DNA from: an uncultured Clostridia bacterium
Lineage (GTDB): Bacteria; Bacillota; Clostridia; Christensenellales; UBA1242
Length of the DNA stretch: 30,547 bases
Reading direction: 5' to 3'
Assembly: GCA_934747965.1 (NCBI GenBank)
Contig: CAKVHI010000007.1
Coordinates: 1-30,547 of the forward strand
Below, piece after piece: positions 24,574-30,547 of the stretch. A program made the translations under genes and the position numbers. The first letter of the stretch is position 1. Each line of letters opens with the position of its first letter. The notes under the pieces are model-generated. The model was given only the letters and a program-made list of their open reading frames with translations. It had not been told where the DNA came from and did no database searches.

Positions 24574-25953
24574 ATGAGATTTAATTTATTGAATTCAAAT
24601 GTATTTTCAGCAATTTTAAATGTTTTGGCAATCATAGTTTTGGCTTTGGCTGCTGGCTTTATAATTTTGCTTTTGGTAGACCTAATTTTGGGTTGTATTG
24701 ACGGCAAACGAGGGGTTTTATTTTTCAGAAACCGTCGAAATTCTGACAAAGATAACGAAATTTTGTATCAATATAACAAAGATTTAGCGTTAAATGATGC
24801 ATATTATCTTCAAAATAATGATAAAAGATTAGAACTTGATTTTGATAAACAATACGAAAAGGAAAATGAACCTGAAAAAACTAATAACATTGATTTTGCA
24901 AAGGCAGAAGCTGAACAAAAAATGTTAGAAGAAAAGAACAATCAAAATTCACCTAAAGAAGATGTTGAAGTAAACGATGATTTTACTTTCATAAACAAAG
25001 TTAGTCCTGAAATTGAAAAAGAAATAGACAACGAAGACAAACAACCACAAAAGGCAGAACCAGAAAAAGTAGAACCTAAAAAAGACAATGCTGAAGATGA
25101 TGACGATGATTTTGATTTCTTAGATGATGACGATGATGATAAAAGTATTGAAGAAATCTTGCAAGCAATTAAAGAACGCAATATGAAAGCGCGTGAAAAA
25201 TATCTTGAAGAGCAAGATGTTGAACCAGATTTCGAAGACGATGATGAAGAAGAATCTGAAGAAGAAATTAAAAACGAAAAACAAGATCTAGAAAATGCTG
25301 TTGAAGAAGTTGAAAATCCTGAACCTGTACAAGATGAAATTTCTCTTTTAAAAGCACAAATTGAAGAATTAAACAAAAAAGTTGAGCAAGAACAAAACAA
25401 AAATAAAGAAATTGAAGAAAAAGCAAAACAAGAAGTAGAAAATCTTAAAAAAGAACTAGAAAACAAACCTCAAGAAAACGAAGATTATACTCAAGAAGAT
25501 TTGGAAACTTTTGAAGCTAAACTTGCAGAACTTTTGGAAAGACAAAAACAAAACGATAAAGATTTAAAAATTAATAAAAAAGAATATTTACCACTAGCCA
25601 GAATTGAAAGAAGTTTAGAATCAGACAAAGAAAAACTAAGAAGAAGAGAAGCGATTGTGGCTAAGAAGAAAATGGTTATCTTTGGTGTTAATAATTACGA
25701 ACATGATGAAGAAAAAGAACAAAAACTTCGTGAAGAAATTGATATGCTTGACGGCTTAAGAATGTCAGTTGAACATTGTCAAAGCGTTATGGATGAAGCA
25801 AAAGATCGTTATCCAATCTTGAAAAAATCTAATGAGATTTTAACAAGAAATGCTGAACAAATTGCAAGTGATATTGCCGAAGTTGAAGCAAAAATTGCAA
25901 AAGCAAAAGAAGTGCTTGGAACAGACAATTCTTCAAATGGAACTGAAAATTAA
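24574..25953 (+). CDS. Membrane-anchored acidic coiled-coil protein of unknown function
   Basis: A 459-aa protein with ATG 24574 behind AAGGAG; an in-frame TTG at 24544 lies in the -10 box and is rejected. Residues ~8-35 form one transmembrane helix (VLAIIVLALAAGFIILLLVD). A basic stretch (GKRGVLFFRNRRNSDK) follows, suggesting that the rest is cytoplasmic by the positive-inside rule. The remainder is very acidic (runs such as EDDDDDFDFLDDDDDDK, ~143-159), then long coiled-coil segments (~220-300 and ~310-450) with heptads and a KEYLPLARIERSLESDKEKL block that looks like a helix-turn. I know no family for it. The design (one helix, charged linker, long coiled coil) recalls EzrA-like or other envelope scaffold proteins, but no homology is claimed. 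It is monocistronic with a perfect promoter and a strong terminator. Confidence 0.8.
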   Translation: MRFNLLNSNVFSAILNVLAIIVLALAAGFIILLLVDLILGCIDGKRGVLFFRNRRNSDKDNEILYQYNKDLALNDAYYLQNNDKRLELDFDKQYEKENEPEKTNNIDFAKAEAEQKMLEEKNNQNSPKEDVEVNDDFTFINKVSPEIEKEIDNEDKQPQKAEPEKVEPKKDNAEDDDDDFDFLDDDDDDKSIEEILQAIKERNMKAREKYLEEQDVEPDFEDDDEEESEEEIKNEKQDLENAVEEVENPEPVQDEISLLKAQIEELNKKVEQEQNKNKEIEEKAKQEVENLKKELENKPQENEDYTQEDLETFEAKLAELLERQKQNDKDLKINKKEYLPLARIERSLESDKEKLRRREAIVAKKKMVIFGVNNYEHDEEKEQKLREEIDMLDGLRMSVEHCQSVMDEAKDRYPILKKSNEILTRNAEQIASDIAEVEAKIAKAKEVLGTDNSSNGTEN

Positions 25954-25960
25954 TGTAGTT

Positions 25961-25992
25961 AAAAAACGAAATCAGATTTGATTTCGTTTTTT
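25961..25992 (+). terminator. Intrinsic terminator after the coiled-coil protein gene
   Basis: A 13-bp perfect stem, AAAAAACGAAATC (25961-25973) with GATTTCGTTTTTT (25980-25992), has a 6-nt loop. The A/T flanks also allow function on the minus strand. Confidence 0.9.
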
Positions 25993-26099
25993 CTTTCACT
26001 TTCATACATTTTTAATTCAAAGATAAAAGTATATAACTTTTGTGCGGATGGCACTTTCAATAAAAAAATAAAATAATTTTAAAAATCATGTAAAAACGC

Positions 26100-26129
26100 T
26101 TGACAAGAAAAGCCTAAAAATGGCAGAAT
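26100..26129 (+). promoter_or_regulatory. Promoter of the second SipW-type protein gene
   Basis: TTGACA (26100-26105), 18 bp, CAGAAT (26124-26129) with extended TG at 26121-26122. The start near 26136 gives a leader of about 155 nt. Confidence 0.55.
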
Positions 26130-26145
26130 TTTTAATGGATAAAAG

Positions 26146-26292
26146 AGTTTGTGCTATCACAAACTAATATAGAAACGAAACACTTGCGGTTGACCACACT
26201 TGCGGTTGACCACAGTAAGGTTAAGGTGGAGAATTTTCACTTTTAACCAATAAAAAAATAAAAAGGTCAACCAAAATGGAGGTTGATTTTTT
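26146..26292 (+). promoter_or_regulatory. Switch-like 5' leader with tandem repeats and RBS hairpin
   Basis: In order: a hairpin AGTTTGTG/CACAAACT (26146-26153, 26158-26165); a perfect tandem duplication of the 16-mer CACTTGCGGTTGACCA (26181-26196 and 26197-26212); a hairpin GGTTAA/TTAACC (26219-26224, 26243-26248); then TCAACC (26267-26272) pairing with GGTTGA (26281-26286), followed by T6. This last hairpin holds part of GGAGG (26278-26282), the ribosome-binding site. Each repeat contains GGTTGACC, exactly complementary to GGTCAACC (26265-26272), so pairing with a repeat would free the ribosome-binding site. No known riboswitch class is recognised. Confidence 0.6.
26181..26212 (+). repeat. 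Perfect 2 x 16-bp tandem repeat
   Basis: Two adjacent identical copies of CACTTGCGGTTGACCA in the leader of the following gene. The 16-bp unit is not a multiple of 3 and lies outside any reading frame. Copy number could vary by slippage or recombination. Confidence 0.9.
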
Positions 26293-26293
26293 A

Positions 26294-27301
26294 ATGAAAA
26301 CAAAAAGATTAAGTAAGAGCGTAAAAACAATGATACTAGCACTAATATTACTAGTAGTTATATCATCTTTTGTTTTAACCCTAGCATATTTTCAGGATAA
26401 AAAAGAATATAGCGGAACACTGGATTTTGGAAATATAAAACTTAAAGTAAGCGGTGGAGTTGAAGGGGACGGAGTAACAACATCAACAAGTAAGTTGGTA
26501 TTTAGTACCGCAAGAAAGAAAAATAACGATAGCACTTGGACGGGTAACTATATGCCCGGCGATACGGTTGAAATAAACCTTATTGTAGACCTAGAAGTTG
26601 GTAGTGAGCCGGCTTATTATGTTGTTCAAATTTCGGATGAAAAAAATATTTTTGAAAATAACATATATTTTAGTGAAGACGGACAGAATGTTTATGTGTA
26701 TAACGGCACATACACCTACAAACAAGGCGATAGCACTAAGACTATGGTAGAAGATAAATATTGCGGTAAAATTACAGCAGGAAACGCTCAAAACTTAACA
26801 ATCAGTGCAAAAATAAGTGAAGACTATGAAACTCAAAATGAGCAAACAACGGTATATTGCAAAATTTTTGCCATTCAACAAGCAAACTTAGAACCTCAAA
26901 AAGCGGTTAATTTAATGCCTACGGGTTATGTTAATGTGCCTTACAAAAATTGGGCTATTGCTTATAGTACTGGCAATGTTTATGATGAAACTCGATATTT
27001 TGCTACATCTGCATACATTTCAGTTGACGGCTTTGAAAAATTTTTAGCAAACACAACACTTGGTTATGACTATACGTTTTATTGTTATGACAGTCAATTT
27101 GAATATTTAGGCGCAGGTATTGGTGGTGGTTACATAACCAAGGATAAAGTACTAGATGCATATTCAAATGCAGCATATTTTTCAATAGAGATAAACAAAG
27201 GTAATGTATCTGGATATGAAACAAAAACACTTGAAGATTGTTTAAGAGATTGTGGAATTAAAATCTATGGAAATTGCGAAGTGATTGAAAGAAGTTTATA
27301 A
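26294..27301 (+). CDS. SipW-dependent-type secreted protein with C-terminal binding-like domain
   Basis: A 335-aa protein. I prefer ATG 26294 (GGAGG at 26278-26282, and a basic start MKTKRLSKSVK suited to export). ATG 26276 in frame adds six residues including Glu and Asp and has only a weak AAAGG. A hydrophobic stretch (~12-31) leads into LAYFQDKKEYSGTLDFGNIK (30-49), the SipW-type signature also seen at 1385. A TasA-like beta domain runs to ~195 and ends in the same AIQQ motif. Residues ~200-335 are an added domain (AYISVDGF, YTFYCYDSQFEYLGAG, NAAYFSIEIN); this pattern (strand, YD-s-x-x-x-[FY], then a-x-Y-f-x-I) resembles small beta-sandwich modules found in tail fibres and adhesins, so surface binding is inferred. 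It carries five cysteines. It is monocistronic, with an elaborate leader and a terminator. Confidence 0.8.
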   Translation: MKTKRLSKSVKTMILALILLVVISSFVLTLAYFQDKKEYSGTLDFGNIKLKVSGGVEGDGVTTSTSKLVFSTARKKNNDSTWTGNYMPGDTVEINLIVDLEVGSEPAYYVVQISDEKNIFENNIYFSEDGQNVYVYNGTYTYKQGDSTKTMVEDKYCGKITAGNAQNLTISAKISEDYETQNEQTTVYCKIFAIQQANLEPQKAVNLMPTGYVNVPYKNWAIAYSTGNVYDETRYFATSAYISVDGFEKFLANTTLGYDYTFYCYDSQFEYLGAGIGGGYITKDKVLDAYSNAAYFSIEINKGNVSGYETKTLEDCLRDCGIKIYGNCEVIERSL

Positions 27302-27327
27302 AATTTTATGTTTCAAATTAAAATTTA

Positions 27328-27354
27328 AAATCATGGTAAAAGCCATGATTTTTT
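27328..27354 (+). terminator. Intrinsic terminator after the second SipW-type gene
   Basis: AAATCATGG (27328-27336) pairs with CCATGATTT (27343-27351) around TAAAAG, followed by T to 27354. Confidence 0.88.
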
Positions 27355-27471
27355 ATTAAAAATTATTAGTTGGTTTAAAATTTATTTGTTGATTTTTTTA
27401 ATAAGTGTTTTGTTTTTTTTTATGACAAATACATTTTAAACTTTTTAATTAATTTAATCATAAATATAGTT

Positions 27472-28272
27472 ATGAAAAAAAGTTATATTTTGGTTGTTGA
27501 CAGCGGGCTTGGTGGAGTTAATATTTTAAAAAGTCTTATCAAAGAAAACCCTAACGAAAATTTTTTGTATGTGTTAGACAACAAAAATTGCCCTTATGGA
27601 AACAAAGATAAAGAATTTTTGGTGCAAAATATTATAAAATTAATAAATTTTTATATGCACAAATATTGCATTAAACTTATTGTTTTTGCGTGCAATACTC
27701 TCACAAGCATAGCGATTGACGAGGTAAGGGACTACCTTAAAAAGCAACATTTAAAGTCTTTAATTTTCAAAAAAAATAACAAACAAAATTCTAAAATAGA
27801 TTTTAATATTTTTGTTGTGGGAACTGAACCACCAATTAAAATGGTAAATCCAAATGAGAAAACTTTGATTCTGGCAACAGAATTAACAATTAAACATAAT
27901 AAAGTTGTTAATGAAAACTTAGATAATGAAAATTTTACTTTTATCAGTTTAAATGGCATTGCAAAACTTTTAGATGATAGTTTTTTCAATCGAGATGTTT
28001 TAACAGAAAGTTTGAAACAGCAAATTATATCAAAAAATTATAAAAATGTGGTTTTGGGCTGCACACATTATTATTATCTTGAAGAAAATATAAAACAAGT
28101 TTTAAATAATCCTAATCTTGTTTTTTTTACTGCTACTCAAGGCGTGTGTGATAGAGTTAAAACCCTTATAAAAAACTCAAAAACAAAAAATAAAAACCAA
28201 AAAGTAAAAATATTTTTGACAAAACGAAACTATAAACTTAAGCATACTGCAAAATATATTTTAAAAAATTAA
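27472..28272 (+). CDS. murI: Glutamate racemase
   Basis: A 266-aa cytoplasmic cofactor-independent enzyme interconverting L- and D-glutamate, supplying D-Glu for the peptidoglycan stem. Family motifs are present: VVDSGLGGVNILK (~8-20), the first catalytic Cys in VFACNTLTS (~73), YVLDNKNCPYG (~34-44), and the second catalytic Cys in VLGCTHYYYLEENI (Cys ~187; most relatives have GCTHYP). Length is typical. ATG 27472 is the only sensible start, because DSGLGG begins nine residues later. No purine-rich Shine-Dalgarno sequence occurs in the preceding 25 nt (upstream is AATCATAAATATAGTT). It lies alone between a terminator and the thrS promoter; no terminator is seen after it. Confidence 0.93.
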   Translation: MKKSYILVVDSGLGGVNILKSLIKENPNENFLYVLDNKNCPYGNKDKEFLVQNIIKLINFYMHKYCIKLIVFACNTLTSIAIDEVRDYLKKQHLKSLIFKKNNKQNSKIDFNIFVVGTEPPIKMVNPNEKTLILATELTIKHNKVVNENLDNENFTFISLNGIAKLLDDSFFNRDVLTESLKQQIISKNYKNVVLGCTHYYYLEENIKQVLNNPNLVFFTATQGVCDRVKTLIKNSKTKNKNQKVKIFLTKRNYKLKHTAKYILKN

Positions 28273-28290
28273 ATTAAGAATAATATTTAG

Positions 28291-28319
28291 TTGTTTTTTT
28301 ATGCTTTTAGTGGTAAAAT
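28291..28319 (+). promoter_or_regulatory. Promoter of thrS
   Basis: TTGTTT (28291-28296), 17 bp, TAAAAT (28314-28319) with extended TG (28311-28312). The leader to ATG 28340 is about 15 nt. No T-box specifier or antiterminator is present, unlike thrS of many Bacillota. Confidence 0.6.
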
Positions 28320-28339
28320 TGTTGCTAGGAGAAATAAAT

Positions 28340-30073
28340 ATGGATATTGAGATTATAAGACATTCACTAGCACATGTTATGGCAAAAGCCGTATGTAAAT
28401 TATATAAAGATGTAAAACTAACAATAGGGCCAGCAATTAAAGATGGTTTTTATTATGATTTTGACCTTTCAGAGCAACTAGGTCAAGAAGATTTAGCAAA
28501 AATTGAAGAAGAAATGCGTAAAATTATTAATAAAAGTGAAAGTTTTACTCGCAATGAAGTTTCAAAAGAAAAAGCTCTTGAAATGTTTAAGGATAATCCT
28601 TACAAAACAGAACTAATCAAAGAACTTCCAGATAATGAAGTCATTTCTGTTTACTACACAGGAGATGACTTTGTTGATTTGTGCAGAGGTCCTCATGTTG
28701 ACAACACAAACAAACTTCAAAATGTTGGTTTTAAACTTATAAAAGTTAATGGTGCTTATTGGCGTGGGGATGAAAAAAACAAAATGCTTCAACGAGTTTA
28801 TGCTTATGCTTTTTCAACAAAAAAAGAATTAAATGATTATATTCTTATGCAAGAAGAAGCAAAGAAACGTGATCACAGAAAATTAGGGAAAGAACTTGGT
28901 TTATTCTTTATTTCAGATTATGCTCAAGGTATGCCTTTCTTTATGCCTAACGGAGTTACGGTTTTGAATGAACTTATTGCTTATTGGCGAGAAATGCACA
29001 AAAAAGCAGGTTATCTTGAAATTATGACACCTATGGCTATGAATAGAGCTCTTTGGGAATATTCAGGACATTGGGATCATTACAGCAAAAATATGTATAC
29101 TTTTAAGGTTGAAGGCGAAGATTTTGCAATAAAACCAATGAACTGCCCAGGTGGAATGCTTGCGTATAAAGAAAATTTACATTCATACAGAGATTTGCCT
29201 CTTCGTGTTGGCGAACTTGGAAAAGTACATCGTCATGAAGCCAGCGGAACTTTGCATGGATTGTTCCGTGTTCGTTGTTTCACTCAAGATGATGCACATA
29301 TTTTCATGACACCAGATCAAATTGAAAGCGAAGTTAAAAATGTTCTTGACTTGGTTGATAGTATGTATTCAACTTTTGGTTTAACTTATCACCTAGAACT
29401 TTCTACTATGCCACAAGACCATATTGGCGATGAAAAAGATTGGGAAATGGCAGAAACAAAACTTAAAAATGCATTAACAAACTTAGGAAGAGGTTTTGTT
29501 ATTAATGAGGGCGATGGTGCTTTTTATGGTCCAAAAATAGATATTCACATTAAAGATGCGATTGGAAGAACTTGGCAGTGTGGAACAATTCAACTTGATA
29601 TGCAACTTCCAAAACGCTTTAGTTTGGTTTATACAGACAGTGATGGGCAAAAGAAAGAGCCTGTTATGATTCATCGTGTTATATATGGCTCTCTTGAAAG
29701 ATTTTTAGGAATTATAACCGAAAATTTTGCAGGTGCTTTCCCATTCTGGCTTGCACCTGTTCAAATGAAAGTTTTGCCAGTTACAGATGCCGTAAACTCT
29801 TATGCAAAAGAAGTTTGTGATAAATTAAATGAAGCAGGATTTAGATGTGATATTGATGAAAGAAACGAAAAAATTGGTTATAAAATTCGAGAATCAGCAA
29901 GTCAAAAAACACCTTATAACATTATAATTGGCGAAAATGAAGAAAAAAATAAAACTATTAGTTTAAAAATTCGTGGTGGCGTTCAGGCTAATGATGTAAA
30001 CTTAGATAAATTTATATCTAAGTTAAAGAATTTGAAACAAACTCGAGGATTAAATCTAGTTACTGAATTTTAA
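28340..30073 (+). CDS. thrS: Threonyl-tRNA synthetase lacking the TGS domain
   Basis: A 577-aa enzyme charging tRNA-Thr. ATG 28340 follows AGGAG (28327-28331); the upstream in-frame extension runs through the promoter and is rejected. The protein opens directly with the editing (SAD) domain: HSLAHVMAKAV (HxxxH, ~8-18) and LCRGPH (C-x3-H, ~117-122), the four ligands of the editing site. The class II catalytic core has MNCPGGM, RHEASGTLHGLFRVR (motif 2), FTQDDAHIF and MIHRVIYGSLERFLGI (motif 3), giving the Cys/His/His zinc site. The anticodon-binding domain (~475-570) ends the protein. Canonical ThrRS is about 640 aa with an N-terminal TGS domain of ~60 aa, absent here. It is monocistronic with its own promoter and terminator. 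Confidence 0.96.
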   Translation: MDIEIIRHSLAHVMAKAVCKLYKDVKLTIGPAIKDGFYYDFDLSEQLGQEDLAKIEEEMRKIINKSESFTRNEVSKEKALEMFKDNPYKTELIKELPDNEVISVYYTGDDFVDLCRGPHVDNTNKLQNVGFKLIKVNGAYWRGDEKNKMLQRVYAYAFSTKKELNDYILMQEEAKKRDHRKLGKELGLFFISDYAQGMPFFMPNGVTVLNELIAYWREMHKKAGYLEIMTPMAMNRALWEYSGHWDHYSKNMYTFKVEGEDFAIKPMNCPGGMLAYKENLHSYRDLPLRVGELGKVHRHEASGTLHGLFRVRCFTQDDAHIFMTPDQIESEVKNVLDLVDSMYSTFGLTYHLELSTMPQDHIGDEKDWEMAETKLKNALTNLGRGFVINEGDGAFYGPKIDIHIKDAIGRTWQCGTIQLDMQLPKRFSLVYTDSDGQKKEPVMIHRVIYGSLERFLGIITENFAGAFPFWLAPVQMKVLPVTDAVNSYAKEVCDKLNEAGFRCDIDERNEKIGYKIRESASQKTPYNIIIGENEEKNKTISLKIRGGVQANDVNLDKFISKLKNLKQTRGLNLVTEF

Positions 30074-30079
30074 ATTTTT

Positions 30080-30105
30080 AAGATGCTTAAAAAGCATCTT
30101 TTTTT
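30080..30105. terminator. Terminator between thrS and the zinc-ribbon gene
   Basis: AAGATGCTT (30080-30088) pairs with AAGCATCTT (30092-30100) around AAA, followed by T5 to 30105. It lies between convergent genes and overlaps the stop region of the minus-strand gene. Confidence 0.82.
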
Positions 30106-30235
30106 ATTTTAAATTTTTTGTTGTTTGTTTTTTTACCTTACTTGAATAGCATCTAGGGCAAAGAATAGTGCCTGTACTTGTCAAACTAAAATTTAACTTA
30201 CAATTTTTGCAAACATAATTATTATTTTGATTCAT
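30104..30235 (-). CDS. Small zinc-ribbon protein (43 aa)
   Basis: A 43-residue frame with ATG at 30235, GAGG (30241-30244 on the complement) 5 nt upstream, and TAA at 30104-30106. The sequence contains VCKNCKLNF and, 13 residues after the first pair, CPRCYSSKV: two CxxC knuckles (Cys 9, 12, 26, 29), a complete zinc-ribbon ligand set. The tail is basic (KVKKQTTK). Short free-standing zinc ribbons of this type (FmdB- or DNA-directed-RNA-polymerase-like knuckles) are frequent in Clostridia; the function is unknown and could be nucleic-acid or protein binding. It is convergent with thrS. Confidence 0.72.
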   Translation of the reverse strand: MNQNNNYVCKNCKLNFSLTSTGTILCPRCYSSKVKKQTTKNLK

Positions 30236-30407
30236 ATTAACCTCTATAAATAGTTTGCATAAAAAAACTATATGTATTACATTTTATTTGTAATTTTTAA
30301 ATTTGCTTAATTAGAACACTAAAAAATTAATAAAAACCACTAATTTTGTTGAAAAAATTAATAAAAAAAACTTTTTTAAAATTTTTTTATTTTTTTTGAA
30401 AAAACTG
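30236..30407. other. Gene-free AT-rich spacer between divergent units
   Basis: Upstream region of the zinc-ribbon gene (minus strand) and of the next plus-strand unit. It consists of long A and T runs; I see no coding frame, tRNA or defined repeat. A minus-strand promoter must lie here but I cannot place it with confidence. Confidence 0.55.
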
Positions 30408-30436
30408 TTGACATTAAATTTTTATTATGATATATT
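30408..30436 (+). promoter_or_regulatory. SigA-type promoter of a gene beyond the right edge
   Basis: TTGACA (30408-30413), 17 bp, TATATT (30431-30436). The start near 30443 gives a leader longer than 100 nt running out of the window. Confidence 0.78.
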
Positions 30437-30442
30437 AATTGA

Positions 30443-30547
30443 GCATGAAAAATTTGAGATACAATTTAAATGCGAGAACGAATGAAACTAAATAGGTAAG
30501 TACAAAAAAGTTTCTTGTCAATTAAAAAGAGAGTAATAGAAACAATT
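30443..30547 (+). promoter_or_regulatory. 5' leader (truncated) with a 16-codon reading frame and competing stems
   Basis: The expected transcript begins 1-2 nt before ATG 30445, which opens a 16-codon frame ending at TAG 30493-30495 (MKNLRYNLNARTNETK). Downstream, AGTTTC (30509-30514) can pair either with GAAACT (30484-30489) inside that frame or, shifted by one base as GTTTCT (30510-30515), with AGAAAC (30538-30543). No coding gene is reached before the edge, so the role is unknown. Confidence 0.4.

Noticed and set aside
24942..25466. Long minus-strand open frame (174 aa, Ser/Phe-rich)
   Set aside because: It is the antisense image of the Glu/Asp/Lys-rich coding sequence on the plus strand; Ser-rich composition follows from that and no ribosome-binding site is present.
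26181..26212. Possible CRISPR array
   Set aside because: Only two directly abutting 16-bp copies without spacers, and no cas genes; it is a tandem duplication in a leader.
28301..28339. N-terminal extension of thrS that might supply part of a TGS domain
   Set aside because: Only 13 codons, running through the -10 box, with no similarity to TGS and no ribosome-binding site.
28273..28339. T-box riboswitch before thrS
   Set aside because: No room and no conserved T-box sequence (AGGGTGGNACCGCG) or specifier stem between murI and thrS.

Overview
The window is an AT-rich (roughly 28% GC by eye) chromosomal segment of a Gram-positive-type bacterium. It most likely comes from a small-genome, uncultured Clostridia-like lineage of the Bacillota. 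This placement rests on the gene order (ftsK/spoIIIE-rimO-pgsA-recA and miaB-mutS-mutL-miaA), Shine-Dalgarno (SD) sites of AGGAG type, SigA-type promoters with 17-bp spacers, intrinsic terminators after most transcription units, a class A PBP, a nuclease-type MutL and SipW-dependent surface proteins. TGA is used as a stop (mutL) and TGG as Trp, so the standard bacterial code applies. The species cannot be named from the sequence.

Layout. 1-578: 3' end of a 23S rRNA gene, a 5S rRNA gene and the rRNA terminator. 579-1384: gene-free, very AT-rich, with an orphan terminator and then a promoter with a long hairpin-rich leader. 1385-4392: surface/accessory block, with a small TasA/camelysin-type secreted protein (+), an unrecognised beta-rich 487-aa protein (-) and a lipoprotein with a beta-helix-like body (+). 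4461-4590: a GC-rich, highly palindromic intergenic element. 4659-6743: pnp. 6875-13265: ftsK-rimO-pgsA-recA-DUF308 operon. 13400-15658 (-): class A penicillin-binding protein, divergent from the next operon. 15728-24480: tightly packed operon miaB-mutS-mutL-(miaA-cmk fusion)-plsC-gmk (with a C-terminal extension). 24574-25953: membrane-anchored acidic coiled-coil protein on its own promoter. 26294-27301: second SipW-type secreted protein behind a leader able to form two mutually exclusive structures. 27472-30073: murI and thrS. 30104-30235 (-): a 43-aa zinc-ribbon protein. 30408-30547: promoter and leader of a gene beyond the window.

Themes. Most of the window is housekeeping: RNA decay, chromosome translocation, recombination and mismatch repair, tRNA and ribosome modification, nucleotide kinases, phospholipid and peptidoglycan synthesis. 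The unusual material is (i) two altered kinase genes side by side: a MiaA-Cmk fusion, and a guanylate kinase with a probable HPr-like tail in the place where rpoZ often sits; (ii) secreted-protein genes with long structured 5' leaders, one of which looks like a switch acting on its own ribosome-binding site; (iii) domain losses (MiaB without TRAM, ThrRS without TGS); (iv) first genes of transcripts without Shine-Dalgarno sites, with miaB apparently leaderless; and (v) the palindromic element before pnp. All calls come from reading the sequence; no database search was run.
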